A stretch of 9,020 nucleotides of DNA from Desulfobacterales bacterium HSG17. GTDB lineage: Bacteria; Desulfobacterota; Desulfobacteria; Desulfobacterales; Desulfococcaceae. Every line of letters starts with the position of its first letter. The stretch's first letter is position 1. A program made the translations under genes and the position numbers. Under the pieces are notes generated by a model. The model was not told the DNA's origin, did no database searches, and saw only the letters and a program-made list of their open reading frames with translations. Below, piece by piece: positions 1 through 7,592 of the stretch. The stretch spans positions 1 through 9,020 of the forward strand of contig JAUCGD010000119.1 in assembly GCA_030377945.1 (NCBI GenBank), in the 5' to 3' direction.

Positions 1-1
1 G

Positions 2-817
2 CTCCTGAAAGGAGAGCATGATATAAAATTAATAATGGCAATCACCACAATTGCCGTGGGTACCGGAGGAGCTGTTGCTTTTATGCCTTATTTACGTTTA
101 TCTGTTTTTTTTAATCTTTCAATTTTTATGCCTGCCGGTTTCCTGATGCTTTATTATCATGATAGCCCCCTGCTTGCCGTATCCATTATTCTTTTTTCCA
201 TTTATATGATTTTTATAAGTTACAGGGGAAGCAATGAATATTGGGAAGCCCTTGAAAATGAATTTCTTCTGGAAAAAAAATCAGCGGATCTGGAAAAATT
301 AAGCAGGACTGACGTGCTTACAGGTTTGTATAACCGCCGCTATTTTGATGAAGTTTTTGATTATGAATGGAAACGTGTCATCAGGAATAGTTCAACAATC
401 TGTATTATGATCTGTGATATTGATCATTTTAAACAGGTTAATGATACTTACGGACATCTGGCCGGGGATGAATTTCTTAAAATGACAGCAGATATTTTGA
501 ACAAGGTATTAAAAAGGAAAACAGATATACTAGCCCGTTACGGAGGTGAAGAATTTGTGGTGCTGATTTCAGACACAGACCTTGATAAAGCTTATAAGCT
601 GGCAGACAAGTTAAGAACTGAAATAGAAAAATGTTCACTTGAATATAATAAAAAAAGTATTAAAACCACAATGAGCATAGGTATTTCAAGCCTGACCCCT
701 TGTTGTGATGACACAAAAGATAATTTGATTTATAAAGCAGATTCAGCACTTTATGATGCAAAAAAAGAGGGGCGCAACAGGGTGAAAACTAATAAAAAAC
801 AATGCTCAAAAGTTTAA
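2..817 (+). CDS. Membrane-anchored GGDEF diguanylate cyclase, 5' end outside window
   Basis: Makes cyclic di-GMP from two GTP; it would act at the cytoplasmic face of the inner membrane. The frame is open to the window edge. The first ATG (35) has no ribosome site at a proper distance, so the true start is probably upstream. Counting from that ATG, residues 3-63 hold about three hydrophobic segments, probably the end of a larger membrane sensor. Residues 67-90 form a charged linker helix of the signalling type. The GGDEF domain spans about 90-255: RTDVLTGLYNRR at 91-102, metal-binding D128 in CDIDHFK, NDTYGH at 136-141, and the active-site GGEEF at 170-174. R161xxD164 lies five residues before GGEEF, the spacing of the inhibitory product-binding I-site. 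The enzyme should therefore be active and feedback-inhibited. No EAL domain follows. The gene ends 41 nt before the Uma2 gene on the same strand. The signal sensed cannot be told from the visible part. Confidence 0.93.
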   Translation, partial: LLKGEHDIKLIMAITTIAVGTGGAVAFMPYLRLSVFFNLSIFMPAGFLMLYYHDSPLLAVSIILFSIYMIFISYRGSNEYWEALENEFLLEKKSADLEKLSRTDVLTGLYNRRYFDEVFDYEWKRVIRNSSTICIMICDIDHFKQVNDTYGHLAGDEFLKMTADILNKVLKRKTDILARYGGEEFVVLISDTDLDKAYKLADKLRTEIEKCSLEYNKKSIKTTMSIGISSLTPCCDDTKDNLIYKADSALYDAKKEGRNRVKTNKKQCSKV

Positions 818-858
818 AATAAAAGATAAGACAATCATATTTAATCGGAGAAACTCCT

Positions 859-1431
859 ATGAATCTTCAACAGCTTGAAAAAAATATATTCACATATGCA
901 GATTATCGGAACTGGCCTGAACATGAAAGATGGGAGATTATTAACGGCACCCCCTATAATATGAGTCCTGCACCGTCAGTTCGCCATCAGATTATTTCAG
1001 GTGAATTGTTTGCACAGATACATAACCTGCTTTCAAGTAAGAATTGTCGTGTGCTGGCTGCACCTCTTGATGTCAGATTTCCTTATGGCATGAAAGAAGA
1101 TGATAAAATCATTGATGTTGTTCAGCCCGACATCCTGATTGTGTGTGATCCTGAAAAACTGGATGAAAAAGGATGCAGCGGACCTCCTGATTTTATTGCG
1201 GAAATAATTTCCCCTTCCACGGTAAGCAAAGATTATATAACAAAACAGAAGCTTTATGAAAAAAACGGGGTAAAGGAATACTGGATTATCCATCCTGCTG
1301 ACAATATTATCCATGTCAATATCTTAAAAAAGGGAACCTACCGGATTTCAATTCATGAAGGAAAAGGAAAACTTAAAATGTATGCCCTGCCAGATCTGAA
1401 AATAGATCTTGATAAGGTGTTTGATGCGTAA
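859..1431 (+). CDS. Uma2 family (DUF820) PD-(D/E)XK endonuclease-like protein
   Basis: This is a complete 190-residue protein, the normal size for the Uma2 family. The family has a restriction-endonuclease fold and is a presumed nuclease whose cellular role is unsettled. Visible family hallmarks are YADYRNWPEHERWEIINGTPYNMSPAPS at the N-terminus (about 13-40, with E26), QPDI with D91, FIAEIISPST with E115, and K129/K131 in a helix leading into LYEKNGVKEYWIIHP (132-146). D91, E115 and the following lysines fit a complete PD-(D/E)XK site. The ATG is preceded by CGGAG at 846-850 with 8 nt spacing, which supports this start. It has no signal peptide, so it is cytoplasmic. Such genes often occur as scattered multi-copy singletons. 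The 41-nt gap to the cyclase upstream may mean co-transcription, but no functional link is evident. A strong hairpin terminator follows 14 nt after the stop codon. Confidence 0.93.
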   Translation: MNLQQLEKNIFTYADYRNWPEHERWEIINGTPYNMSPAPSVRHQIISGELFAQIHNLLSSKNCRVLAAPLDVRFPYGMKEDDKIIDVVQPDILIVCDPEKLDEKGCSGPPDFIAEIISPSTVSKDYITKQKLYEKNGVKEYWIIHPADNIIHVNILKKGTYRISIHEGKGKLKMYALPDLKIDLDKVFDA

Positions 1432-1444
1432 ATTTGACAAAGAT

Positions 1445-1489
1445 AAACAAACATGGCTGAATATCGTTAATTCAACCATGTTTGTTTTT
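1445..1489. terminator. Bidirectional intrinsic terminator between convergent genes
   Basis: AACAAACATGG (1446-1456) pairs with CCATGTTTGTT (1476-1486). The A1445/T1487 pair extends it outward. After a C/A mismatch, TGAAT/ATTCA (1458-1462/1470-1474) extends it inward, leaving the 7-nt loop ATCGTTA. A T-run (1485-1489) follows on the + strand. On the - strand the hairpin is followed by TTTATCTTTG. It sits between the Uma2 stop (1431) and the RHS stop (1501), so it can end both converging transcripts. Neither side has a long pure T-tract, so efficiency may differ by direction. Confidence 0.87.
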
Positions 1490-1500
1490 ATAAAATTAAA

Positions 1501-4500
1501 TTATTCAGGCACTTGTGTTGTTACCTGGCCGGTAACTGCATGTGGCCCTGCATTTTTTCCATAGGTGTAGTCTGTCTGTTGATGAATTTTTTCAAATTTT
1601 TCTTTCTTCTTCTTTGGCTTACTTGTTTTTTTCCAGGCATTTATGGTTTCGCTCATCATATTTCCTATGGCATTATAGGTATAGGTTGAACTGTACTCTG
1701 CATCTGCTGCGCTGATAAGCCTGTCAAGATCGTCATAGTCAAAATTCTGGGTCAGGCTGGTGATATTGTTTTCAAGTGTCAGTATATTGCCCACTTCATC
1801 ATATGAATATTTAAAATCCTGGATTCCGGGAGCATTCATATTCGTAAGCCTCTGATTATCAGGTGCATATGTATATTGAGTATTAACTCCGTTCTGATAT
1901 TCTTTTTGAGTAATCTGTCCGCTGTAATTGTAGTTGATATTAGGAATAATACCGGGAATGCTTTCCAGAAGACCCTGGTTGTTGTAGGTGAATGGAACGG
2001 TTTCAATAGTTCCTGATGCAGTTTTCCTTTTTTTTCCTTTTTTCCCTTTTTTGCTGCTGCCTTCTCTTGCAGGGTAAACCTGGGAAATAACCCTGTCCAT
2101 AGCATCGTAATTCCATAGAGTTGTCCATGTGTAAGAGTCAATGCTCTGCTCTTCCCTGGTTTTTCTCAGCCTTTTATCGTAAAAATACTTAACAATACCC
2201 GAAGCATCATTTACCTGTGCCAGAGTGCCTTTTGTTTCCTTGTCGTAAAGGAATTCAATGCCTGTTTCCTTTGGATCAGGATAGTCAACCTTTATCTTAC
2301 GATTTAAGGCATCGTAAACAATACTTGTTGATATTTTCCTGGCATCTGTTTGATTTACAAGATTATTTACATTATCATACTCATAAAACCAGGTTCCCAT
2401 ATCCGGGTCTGACATTGCTGTTTTACGGCCTAAAGTATCATAGATGATGCCGGTTTTATTTCCCAAATGATCCTGAATACCTGTTATCTCTCCAACAGGG
2501 CTGTAAGTGTAATTTGTAAAATACTTTTCGCCCTGGTTGTCTTCTGTAACCTGGAGCAGTCTCTGGAAAGCATCAAATTTGTATGATGTGGGATGGGCTT
2601 TTTCATCCCATTCCGTGACTGTCCAGAGATCAAATGTACGGGTGATCTGTGTATTGTCCGGGTTGCTAATGCCAACCGGTCTTCCCAGGGTGTCGTATTG
2701 ATATTTTGCTGCATAAGGGCCTGCCGGAGTTGTGTAATTTTCTGAAAAATCTGCCAGATAAGGACTTGACTGGCTTTGAACCCTGTTCATTTTATCATAG
2801 AAAACATCAGTAACAACCTGGAAAGACGGGTCTTCGTATTCGGTTTTGGTTTGAACCAGGTTTGCAAAACCGTCTATGAACTGCCATGTATCAAGAGTTT
2901 CAGCTTTATTATGGTTTTCCCGCTTTGAGGTCTTGACCATTTCAGGGGGAATACCGTCAATAAAATACTGAATCCCTGTTGTTGGAAATTCAGAACTGTC
3001 ATAAGGCTTGATTTCCTTAATTTTACGGCCAAATTCGTCATATTCAAAGGAGATTGTAAATCCGTTTGGATCAATTTCTTTTAAAACCTGACCGTTGACA
3101 GGGTTGAAAATCCTGGTTGAACATTGATTCAGGGCATTGCAGGTTTTAATTGGAAATGTATGATATATTGAATCATATTCATTTGTGGCCGGATTATCGT
3201 TCGCATCTCTTACTTCTTTTACATTGCCGAAATTGTCAAATTTATAAGTTTTTATGAGAACACGGCTTCCTTCAAGGTTGGCGATTTCCTTGAAAGGATT
3301 TCCGTTTTCATAATATTCAATCCAGGTTTCCCGCAGATTTTTCCCATTTTCCGAATCCCGGACAAATGTATGATTTACCCTGTCCATAATCCATTTTGCC
3401 TGATTATATTCAAATTCACGGAATGTAAACAATTCATCCCCGAAAAGAGGATATTCTCCATGTTGGATTTCAAGACCGATATTGCCGTATTTGTCAAAAT
3501 TACGGTATTCAACGCGGGTTTTCTTGGGAATTGTATCTTGTTCAACTTCATCAGGGCTAAAAGGTTCTTTGATCTTTTTTCCGTCATAGGTGTAGGCATC
3601 GCTCCAGAGCAGGCGGGAAACACGGATATCCGAATCAGGATTTCCCCAAACTTCTCCGGTTGCATCATGCCACCTGTTTTTGTTCGCACTAAACCAGGCA
3701 TTATCAGAACGCCGGACAACAGAGAAGAATTCTTTGCCTTTATTGGTTTCATCCTGGTGAAAAAAATGCTTAACCTTTGTTCCGTCTGATTTTAATTCTT
3801 CAACCTTTGCAAATCCCCTGAATTCCCGGTCTTTGTAATTGTACCAGCCGTCTTCGTATATAAAGGAAGTGGTGGCCGGTTTTTGGTGTGCATTCATTCC
3901 ATTGTCTGTGATTATGGAAGATACCAGCCAGTAATTGCTGTTCAGCCTTCTTTGGGGAAACATGGAGTTTTTATACTGCATGGATGAATTGTATGTAACA
4001 CTGATAGTTCCGCCCAGGGTGTCTGTAACCTTTAGCAGAAGATCGGTCTGTGCTGTGTTGTTAAACCATACCTGCCAGAATCCTTTTTTAACATGAACAA
4101 CATCAAGGCATCCGTCTCCATTCATATCCATCATGTCCCGGCGGACATATGTGTGCCGGTCTTCAGGGTCATCATCATCGTCATAAGTATAATCCCGGAC
4201 ATATTCATCACAAACCGGCATAATCCAGTCAATAGCAGGGGTAAATCCAAAGCCTTTGTTCAGATAAACCTCCCATGTACCGCAGCCCGCACTGTTCAGG
4301 CATTCAAAAGGCGCAGAACCGCGCTCAACGCAGTGATGGTCAGTGGCTTCAACAAGGTCGGGCAGGCCGTCCCCGTTAAAATCTGCAAAGATTCTTGATG
4401 TGTTGGCAGCTTTATCTTTTTTCTCGCTTTTGTCAATCTCAACAATATCATCATCTCCCAGACCCGGAGGTGCCCAGTTACCGGCATTATCCGCAGGAGT

Positions 4501-6297
4501 TTTAAACCAGTGCGAACTGTCAACAAACCGGCTTCCTGTGTTAAAATAAACACGCCAGTTGTTTTTATCCTTTCCCCAGATAATATCAACAAGCCCGTCA
4601 GCATTAAGGTCAGCAGTGGTAAGCTCAACATCCTGCTCATCAGATTCAAACTCTTCAAGCCACTGGTTTTCAACAGCCCAGTACCCGAACTCAACAAAAC
4701 CGGTTCCTGTATTTCTCCAGATATGCCAGGCATGTTTACCGTTTCCAAAATGGTCTTTGGCACGTTTAACAAGATCAGGATATCCGTCTCCGTTAATATC
4801 AAGGAAAGTTTGCTTGACATTAGGTGCTTTTGGATCTTTGGCATCATCAGGAGCCTGTACCCTGCGAATCCATACATCATCAATGGGCAGGGGAATTTCA
4901 AACTTTCCTTCAAATTCGGTTCCAATATTCCATTTGCCGTCCAGAACCGAGGAACTGTTTGCCCGGACAATATCCACCAGTCCGTCACGGTTAAAATCCA
5001 TTGGTGCGCTTCTTGTATTCGCACCTTTATCAATCTCCTGGCTTCTGCGGATGTCACGAATCTGGCGGAAATCAGCAGGCGGGTCCCATTCCACATCAGT
5101 TTTGGTGAAACCGCCTGCTGAACCGTAATACACTTCCCAGTCTTCATCATCTGTGGCTTTGATTAAATCAGGCCAATGATCTCCATTAATATCAAAGGTA
5201 TCCATAACAGTATTTGATTTATGGTCAACTTCACGAACCCATTGTTTCCCGTCCGGTGTCTGCCATTCAGGATACAGTTTTGTAAAGCTTTTATCCATAG
5301 GTTTATAGTCAAAACGTACCGGCGGCAGGGGATTGCCGTCTGCGCCGTTATGGGTGATGGCAGTCAACAAGGATTTGTTTTGAGCTTCATTCAGGACATA
5401 GGTTAATTTATAGGTTCTGGCTGTTTTTCCGCTAACAGAGATTTTTATCTCTTTTAACCGCTTGGTTTCAATGATCTCCGAACCCTGGTCAATCTGGAGA
5501 TATACATCCGGTCTGTCTTCAAGAATGAAATCAATAACACGCAGTCTGTCATTGTTGTATTCAATTTTGCTCAGGTAAACATCGCCGCTGGCTGATGTGA
5601 TATTGGCAGAAGGCGGGTATTCGGTGTATGAGAAATATACTTGATTTCCATTGGTATCTGTTATCTGGTCAAGGCTCCAGCGCCATACATAATGAGTAAA
5701 ACTCTTGTCAGATGAATTGACCATGTGTTCCGAATCCAGGTTGTAACCAAAACGGAATTGGGTGCCGTCTTTGGCTGTTGCAAGCCAGTATTCACCGGTT
5801 TCATTTGGTGCGCCTGTGAGTTTTTCAATTTTCAGATAAGATTCGATTTTAGTGTGAAACCGGAATTCCGAAGGAACAAAAACAAGATCGTGTTTTGCTC
5901 CTTTGAGATGCAGGTCATAAGTGTCGTCAGTTGTGTCTTTTCGTGTGTATTCAATATCACGCTGGACAAAACTGAGGGGAATATCAAAACCTGCACCAAC
6001 CCATCCGGCTTTTCCCCTGGAACTGTGGCTGTTGTGTGAGAATGTTATCTCCGGGGTCAGGTCGTTGGTTCCGGGCGGGACTTCTATGTTGTACTGATAG
6101 CCGAAGCTGCCGGAGAAAAGATCGGTTTGGAAAGCGCTCCAGGTGTTTTTGTAAGGGGAGTCCGGGGCTTTTGTAGCTGTAAATTTGTAGGTTGTATCGA
6201 TGTCATTGGTAAACTCAGAGCTAAAAGCAAAGGGAATAAATGAAAAGATAGTAAAACAAAAAAATACAAAAAACATCTTAGATAAATTAAATAGCAT
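1501..6297 (-). CDS. Secreted SpvB / FG-GAP / RHS-repeat shell protein (TcB-like), lacking RHS core and tip
   Basis: A 1598-residue protein with a Sec signal peptide (residues 1-26, ending AFS|SE). Domains in order: SpvB-like N-terminal domain about 40-330 (GSFGYQYNIEVPPGTNDLTPEITFSHNS near 63 is characteristic); an FG-GAP/VCBS beta-propeller about 340-750 with six DxNxDG-type calcium loops starting at residues 369, 434, 500, 563, 639 and 724; a TcdB-middle-like region about 755-930 (DTLGGTISVTYNSSM, YEDGWYNYKDREFRGF); then RHS/YD repeats about 1010-1590 (for example FEYDEFGRKIKEI, YQYDTLGRPVGI, IIYDTLGRKTAMSDPD). This is the layout of the B subunit of Tc toxins and of fused SpvB-RHS proteins, which build a hollow shell. 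It stops just after YGKNAGPHAVTG, a point where fused relatives normally continue into YDANGN and the core. Lysine-rich inserts occur at 1415-1425 and 1556-1570. The start is fixed by GGAGGTGA (6301-6308). It lies 31 nt after the tip gene and is probably co-transcribed with it. Unlike Tc B subunits, it carries a signal peptide. Confidence 0.92.
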   Translation of the reverse strand: MLFNLSKMFFVFFCFTIFSFIPFAFSSEFTNDIDTTYKFTATKAPDSPYKNTWSAFQTDLFSGSFGYQYNIEVPPGTNDLTPEITFSHNSHSSRGKAGWVGAGFDIPLSFVQRDIEYTRKDTTDDTYDLHLKGAKHDLVFVPSEFRFHTKIESYLKIEKLTGAPNETGEYWLATAKDGTQFRFGYNLDSEHMVNSSDKSFTHYVWRWSLDQITDTNGNQVYFSYTEYPPSANITSASGDVYLSKIEYNNDRLRVIDFILEDRPDVYLQIDQGSEIIETKRLKEIKISVSGKTARTYKLTYVLNEAQNKSLLTAITHNGADGNPLPPVRFDYKPMDKSFTKLYPEWQTPDGKQWVREVDHKSNTVMDTFDINGDHWPDLIKATDDEDWEVYYGSAGGFTKTDVEWDPPADFRQIRDIRRSQEIDKGANTRSAPMDFNRDGLVDIVRANSSSVLDGKWNIGTEFEGKFEIPLPIDDVWIRRVQAPDDAKDPKAPNVKQTFLDINGDGYPDLVKRAKDHFGNGKHAWHIWRNTGTGFVEFGYWAVENQWLEEFESDEQDVELTTADLNADGLVDIIWGKDKNNWRVYFNTGSRFVDSSHWFKTPADNAGNWAPPGLGDDDIVEIDKSEKKDKAANTSRIFADFNGDGLPDLVEATDHHCVERGSAPFECLNSAGCGTWEVYLNKGFGFTPAIDWIMPVCDEYVRDYTYDDDDDPEDRHTYVRRDMMDMNGDGCLDVVHVKKGFWQVWFNNTAQTDLLLKVTDTLGGTISVTYNSSMQYKNSMFPQRRLNSNYWLVSSIITDNGMNAHQKPATTSFIYEDGWYNYKDREFRGFAKVEELKSDGTKVKHFFHQDETNKGKEFFSVVRRSDNAWFSANKNRWHDATGEVWGNPDSDIRVSRLLWSDAYTYDGKKIKEPFSPDEVEQDTIPKKTRVEYRNFDKYGNIGLEIQHGEYPLFGDELFTFREFEYNQAKWIMDRVNHTFVRDSENGKNLRETWIEYYENGNPFKEIANLEGSRVLIKTYKFDNFGNVKEVRDANDNPATNEYDSIYHTFPIKTCNALNQCSTRIFNPVNGQVLKEIDPNGFTISFEYDEFGRKIKEIKPYDSSEFPTTGIQYFIDGIPPEMVKTSKRENHNKAETLDTWQFIDGFANLVQTKTEYEDPSFQVVTDVFYDKMNRVQSQSSPYLADFSENYTTPAGPYAAKYQYDTLGRPVGISNPDNTQITRTFDLWTVTEWDEKAHPTSYKFDAFQRLLQVTEDNQGEKYFTNYTYSPVGEITGIQDHLGNKTGIIYDTLGRKTAMSDPDMGTWFYEYDNVNNLVNQTDARKISTSIVYDALNRKIKVDYPDPKETGIEFLYDKETKGTLAQVNDASGIVKYFYDKRLRKTREEQSIDSYTWTTLWNYDAMDRVISQVYPAREGSSKKGKKGKKRKTASGTIETVPFTYNNQGLLESIPGIIPNINYNYSGQITQKEYQNGVNTQYTYAPDNQRLTNMNAPGIQDFKYSYDEVGNILTLENNITSLTQNFDYDDLDRLISAADAEYSSTYTYNAIGNMMSETINAWKKTSKPKKKKEKFEKIHQQTDYTYGKNAGPHAVTGQVTTQVPE

Positions 6298-6300
6298 GTT

Positions 6301-6308
6301 TCACCTCC
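6301..6308 (-). promoter_or_regulatory. Strong ribosome binding site of the SpvB-RHS gene
   Basis: On the - strand GGAGGTGA is followed by AAC and the ATG at 6297. It is fully complementary to the usual 16S rRNA 3' end. It lies inside the 31-nt gap after the stop codon of the upstream tip gene, so the long gene is translated independently and is not a frameshifted continuation. It also fixes ATG 6297 over the in-frame ATG seven codons later. Confidence 0.85.
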
Positions 6309-6328
6309 AAAAAAATAAGATATAAGAA

Positions 6329-7570
6329 TCATTCATAACAAGTAAAAGGTGGCTGGTAAGGTGTGGGTTGAGCAGAAAGATCAAATAAATTAGGGTTTAA
6401 TGTTTTTTTAGACAAAGGAATTTCAGGTTGAAAGGGAGAATAATGATACTGAGTAGTAGTTTCTTTAACTTGACCACAGGTGCCATTAGCTTCACATTCA
6501 GCAACGCTCCCTTCGATAGGCAGAAAAAACCAATTAACGATAGGCATATCTTTAACGACTGGAATAGGAATTTCACCACATTTTCCACCGCAAAAAAGAT
6601 TATCAATAATTTTTTCACCAGCATAATCGGCAAGGCCAAGAGCAATACCTCTTTTGACAATACGTTTAATAACTTTAGGGTTTGTGAAATAACGTTTCAT
6701 GATCTTTAAAGATTCTTTCCTACTATATTTTTTACGAAGCTGTTTCCATACTTTTTTACGAGTCTTTTTGAACGATTTTGAAATACCTTTTTGTATGTAA
6801 TTATTACGTTCATCAACTTCATCTTTAGATTCATCAACTTGATCATCTTCTTTATAACCAGAAGGATCTGAAAATCTAATAGGATTATTTTGGACATACG
6901 CATAACGATTTAAACTTTGGGGGTCATAAATAACTGGTGCAATAGTATCAGCCTGAGTAAAATGCCTTAATCCAGAATTATAATATCTCGCTTCATAATA
7001 ATAAAACCCCGACATATCCATTTCTTTACCAGTATATGAAAATCTCTCATCCTTACCCCCATCCCGAATATCCCCAAACGGATAATACTCAGTCCGCTCA
7101 ACAATTACTCCGGCATCATCTGTTACCACATTTGTTCCGCCAAGATGATCTGAATGGATGAAGAATAGGTTTTCAGAAGAGTCTTTTCGAGCCACTCGCT
7201 GACCATTGGCAAAATAATAGGTGGATTCTCCGGGATTATCGCCGCCCACCTGTTTAACAAAATGCTTGCCAATATAATAGGTGGTTTTCTTGCCTTTCTT
7301 TTCTCCTGTGGCTTTTTCAAACTTTTTTACCCGCTGTCCTCGGTAGTCATAAACATAGGAAGCAAGCAAAGCTCCATGAGCAGAACCTTTGCGGATTTCC
7401 ACCAGTTTGTTTGCATTGTTGTAAATGTAAAACTTGCCGTCAGCGTAAATAAGGTTTCCGTTAGCATCGTATTGGAACACGCCATCCGGCTTGGGCGCTG
7501 CAAAAGCCGGGGGGATGCAGACCTGCAAGGCAAAAATGATAAGAAAGAACCAACTGAACTTTTTAAACAT
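6329..7570 (-). CDS. Secreted RHS core protein with variable C-terminal tip (TcC-like), 413 residues
   Basis: Signal peptide at residues 1-24/25 (hydrophobic 6-20, ending AFA|AP). The mature chain begins almost at once with FQYDANGNLIYADGKFYIY (32-50), the strand that in fused RHS proteins follows GPHAVT. Then come YVYDYRGQRVKKFEK (72-86), a lysine-rich loop (86-95), YYFANGQRVARK (118-129), FIHSDHLGGTNVVTDDAG (137-154), YYPFGDIR (162-169), and the RHS core ending LNRYAYVQNNPIRFSDPSGY (220-239). The tip (240-413) matches no toxin family I know. It has an acidic stretch 241-254, a very basic helical stretch 261-307 with 21 Lys/Arg, Cys 327, 331, 359, 365 and 411, and a Pro-rich tail. Only one His is present (376). 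Start: AAAGGAG at 7577-7583, 6 nt before the ATG. It is encoded upstream of the SpvB-RHS gene, the reverse of the usual N-to-C order. Family knowledge says such tips are usually toxins; here that is inference only. Confidence 0.9.
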   Translation of the reverse strand: MFKKFSWFFLIIFALQVCIPPAFAAPKPDGVFQYDANGNLIYADGKFYIYNNANKLVEIRKGSAHGALLASYVYDYRGQRVKKFEKATGEKKGKKTTYYIGKHFVKQVGGDNPGESTYYFANGQRVARKDSSENLFFIHSDHLGGTNVVTDDAGVIVERTEYYPFGDIRDGGKDERFSYTGKEMDMSGFYYYEARYYNSGLRHFTQADTIAPVIYDPQSLNRYAYVQNNPIRFSDPSGYKEDDQVDESKDEVDERNNYIQKGISKSFKKTRKKVWKQLRKKYSRKESLKIMKRYFTNPKVIKRIVKRGIALGLADYAGEKIIDNLFCGGKCGEIPIPVVKDMPIVNWFFLPIEGSVAECEANGTCGQVKETTTQYHYSPFQPEIPLSKKTLNPNLFDLSAQPTPYQPPFTCYE

Positions 7571-7592
7571 ATTGAACTCCTTTCATGTTTTT

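Noticed and set aside
11..37. GGAGAG at 11-16 as ribosome site for the cyclase ATG at 35
   Set aside because: The spacing is about 18 nt, too long, and the frame is open upstream, so 35 is probably an internal Met.
4296..5150. Long overlapping open frames on both strands inside the FG-GAP region, up to 284 codons
   Set aside because: They are shadows of the SpvB-RHS frame. That frame has continuous recognisable domains, whereas the overlapping products show no domain logic.
6298..6328. The two RHS genes as one gene broken by a frameshift
   Set aside because: The C-terminal part is encoded first, each gene has its own signal peptide and ribosome site, and the junction motifs fit only in swapped order. 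A simple frameshift or nonsense mutation cannot give this.
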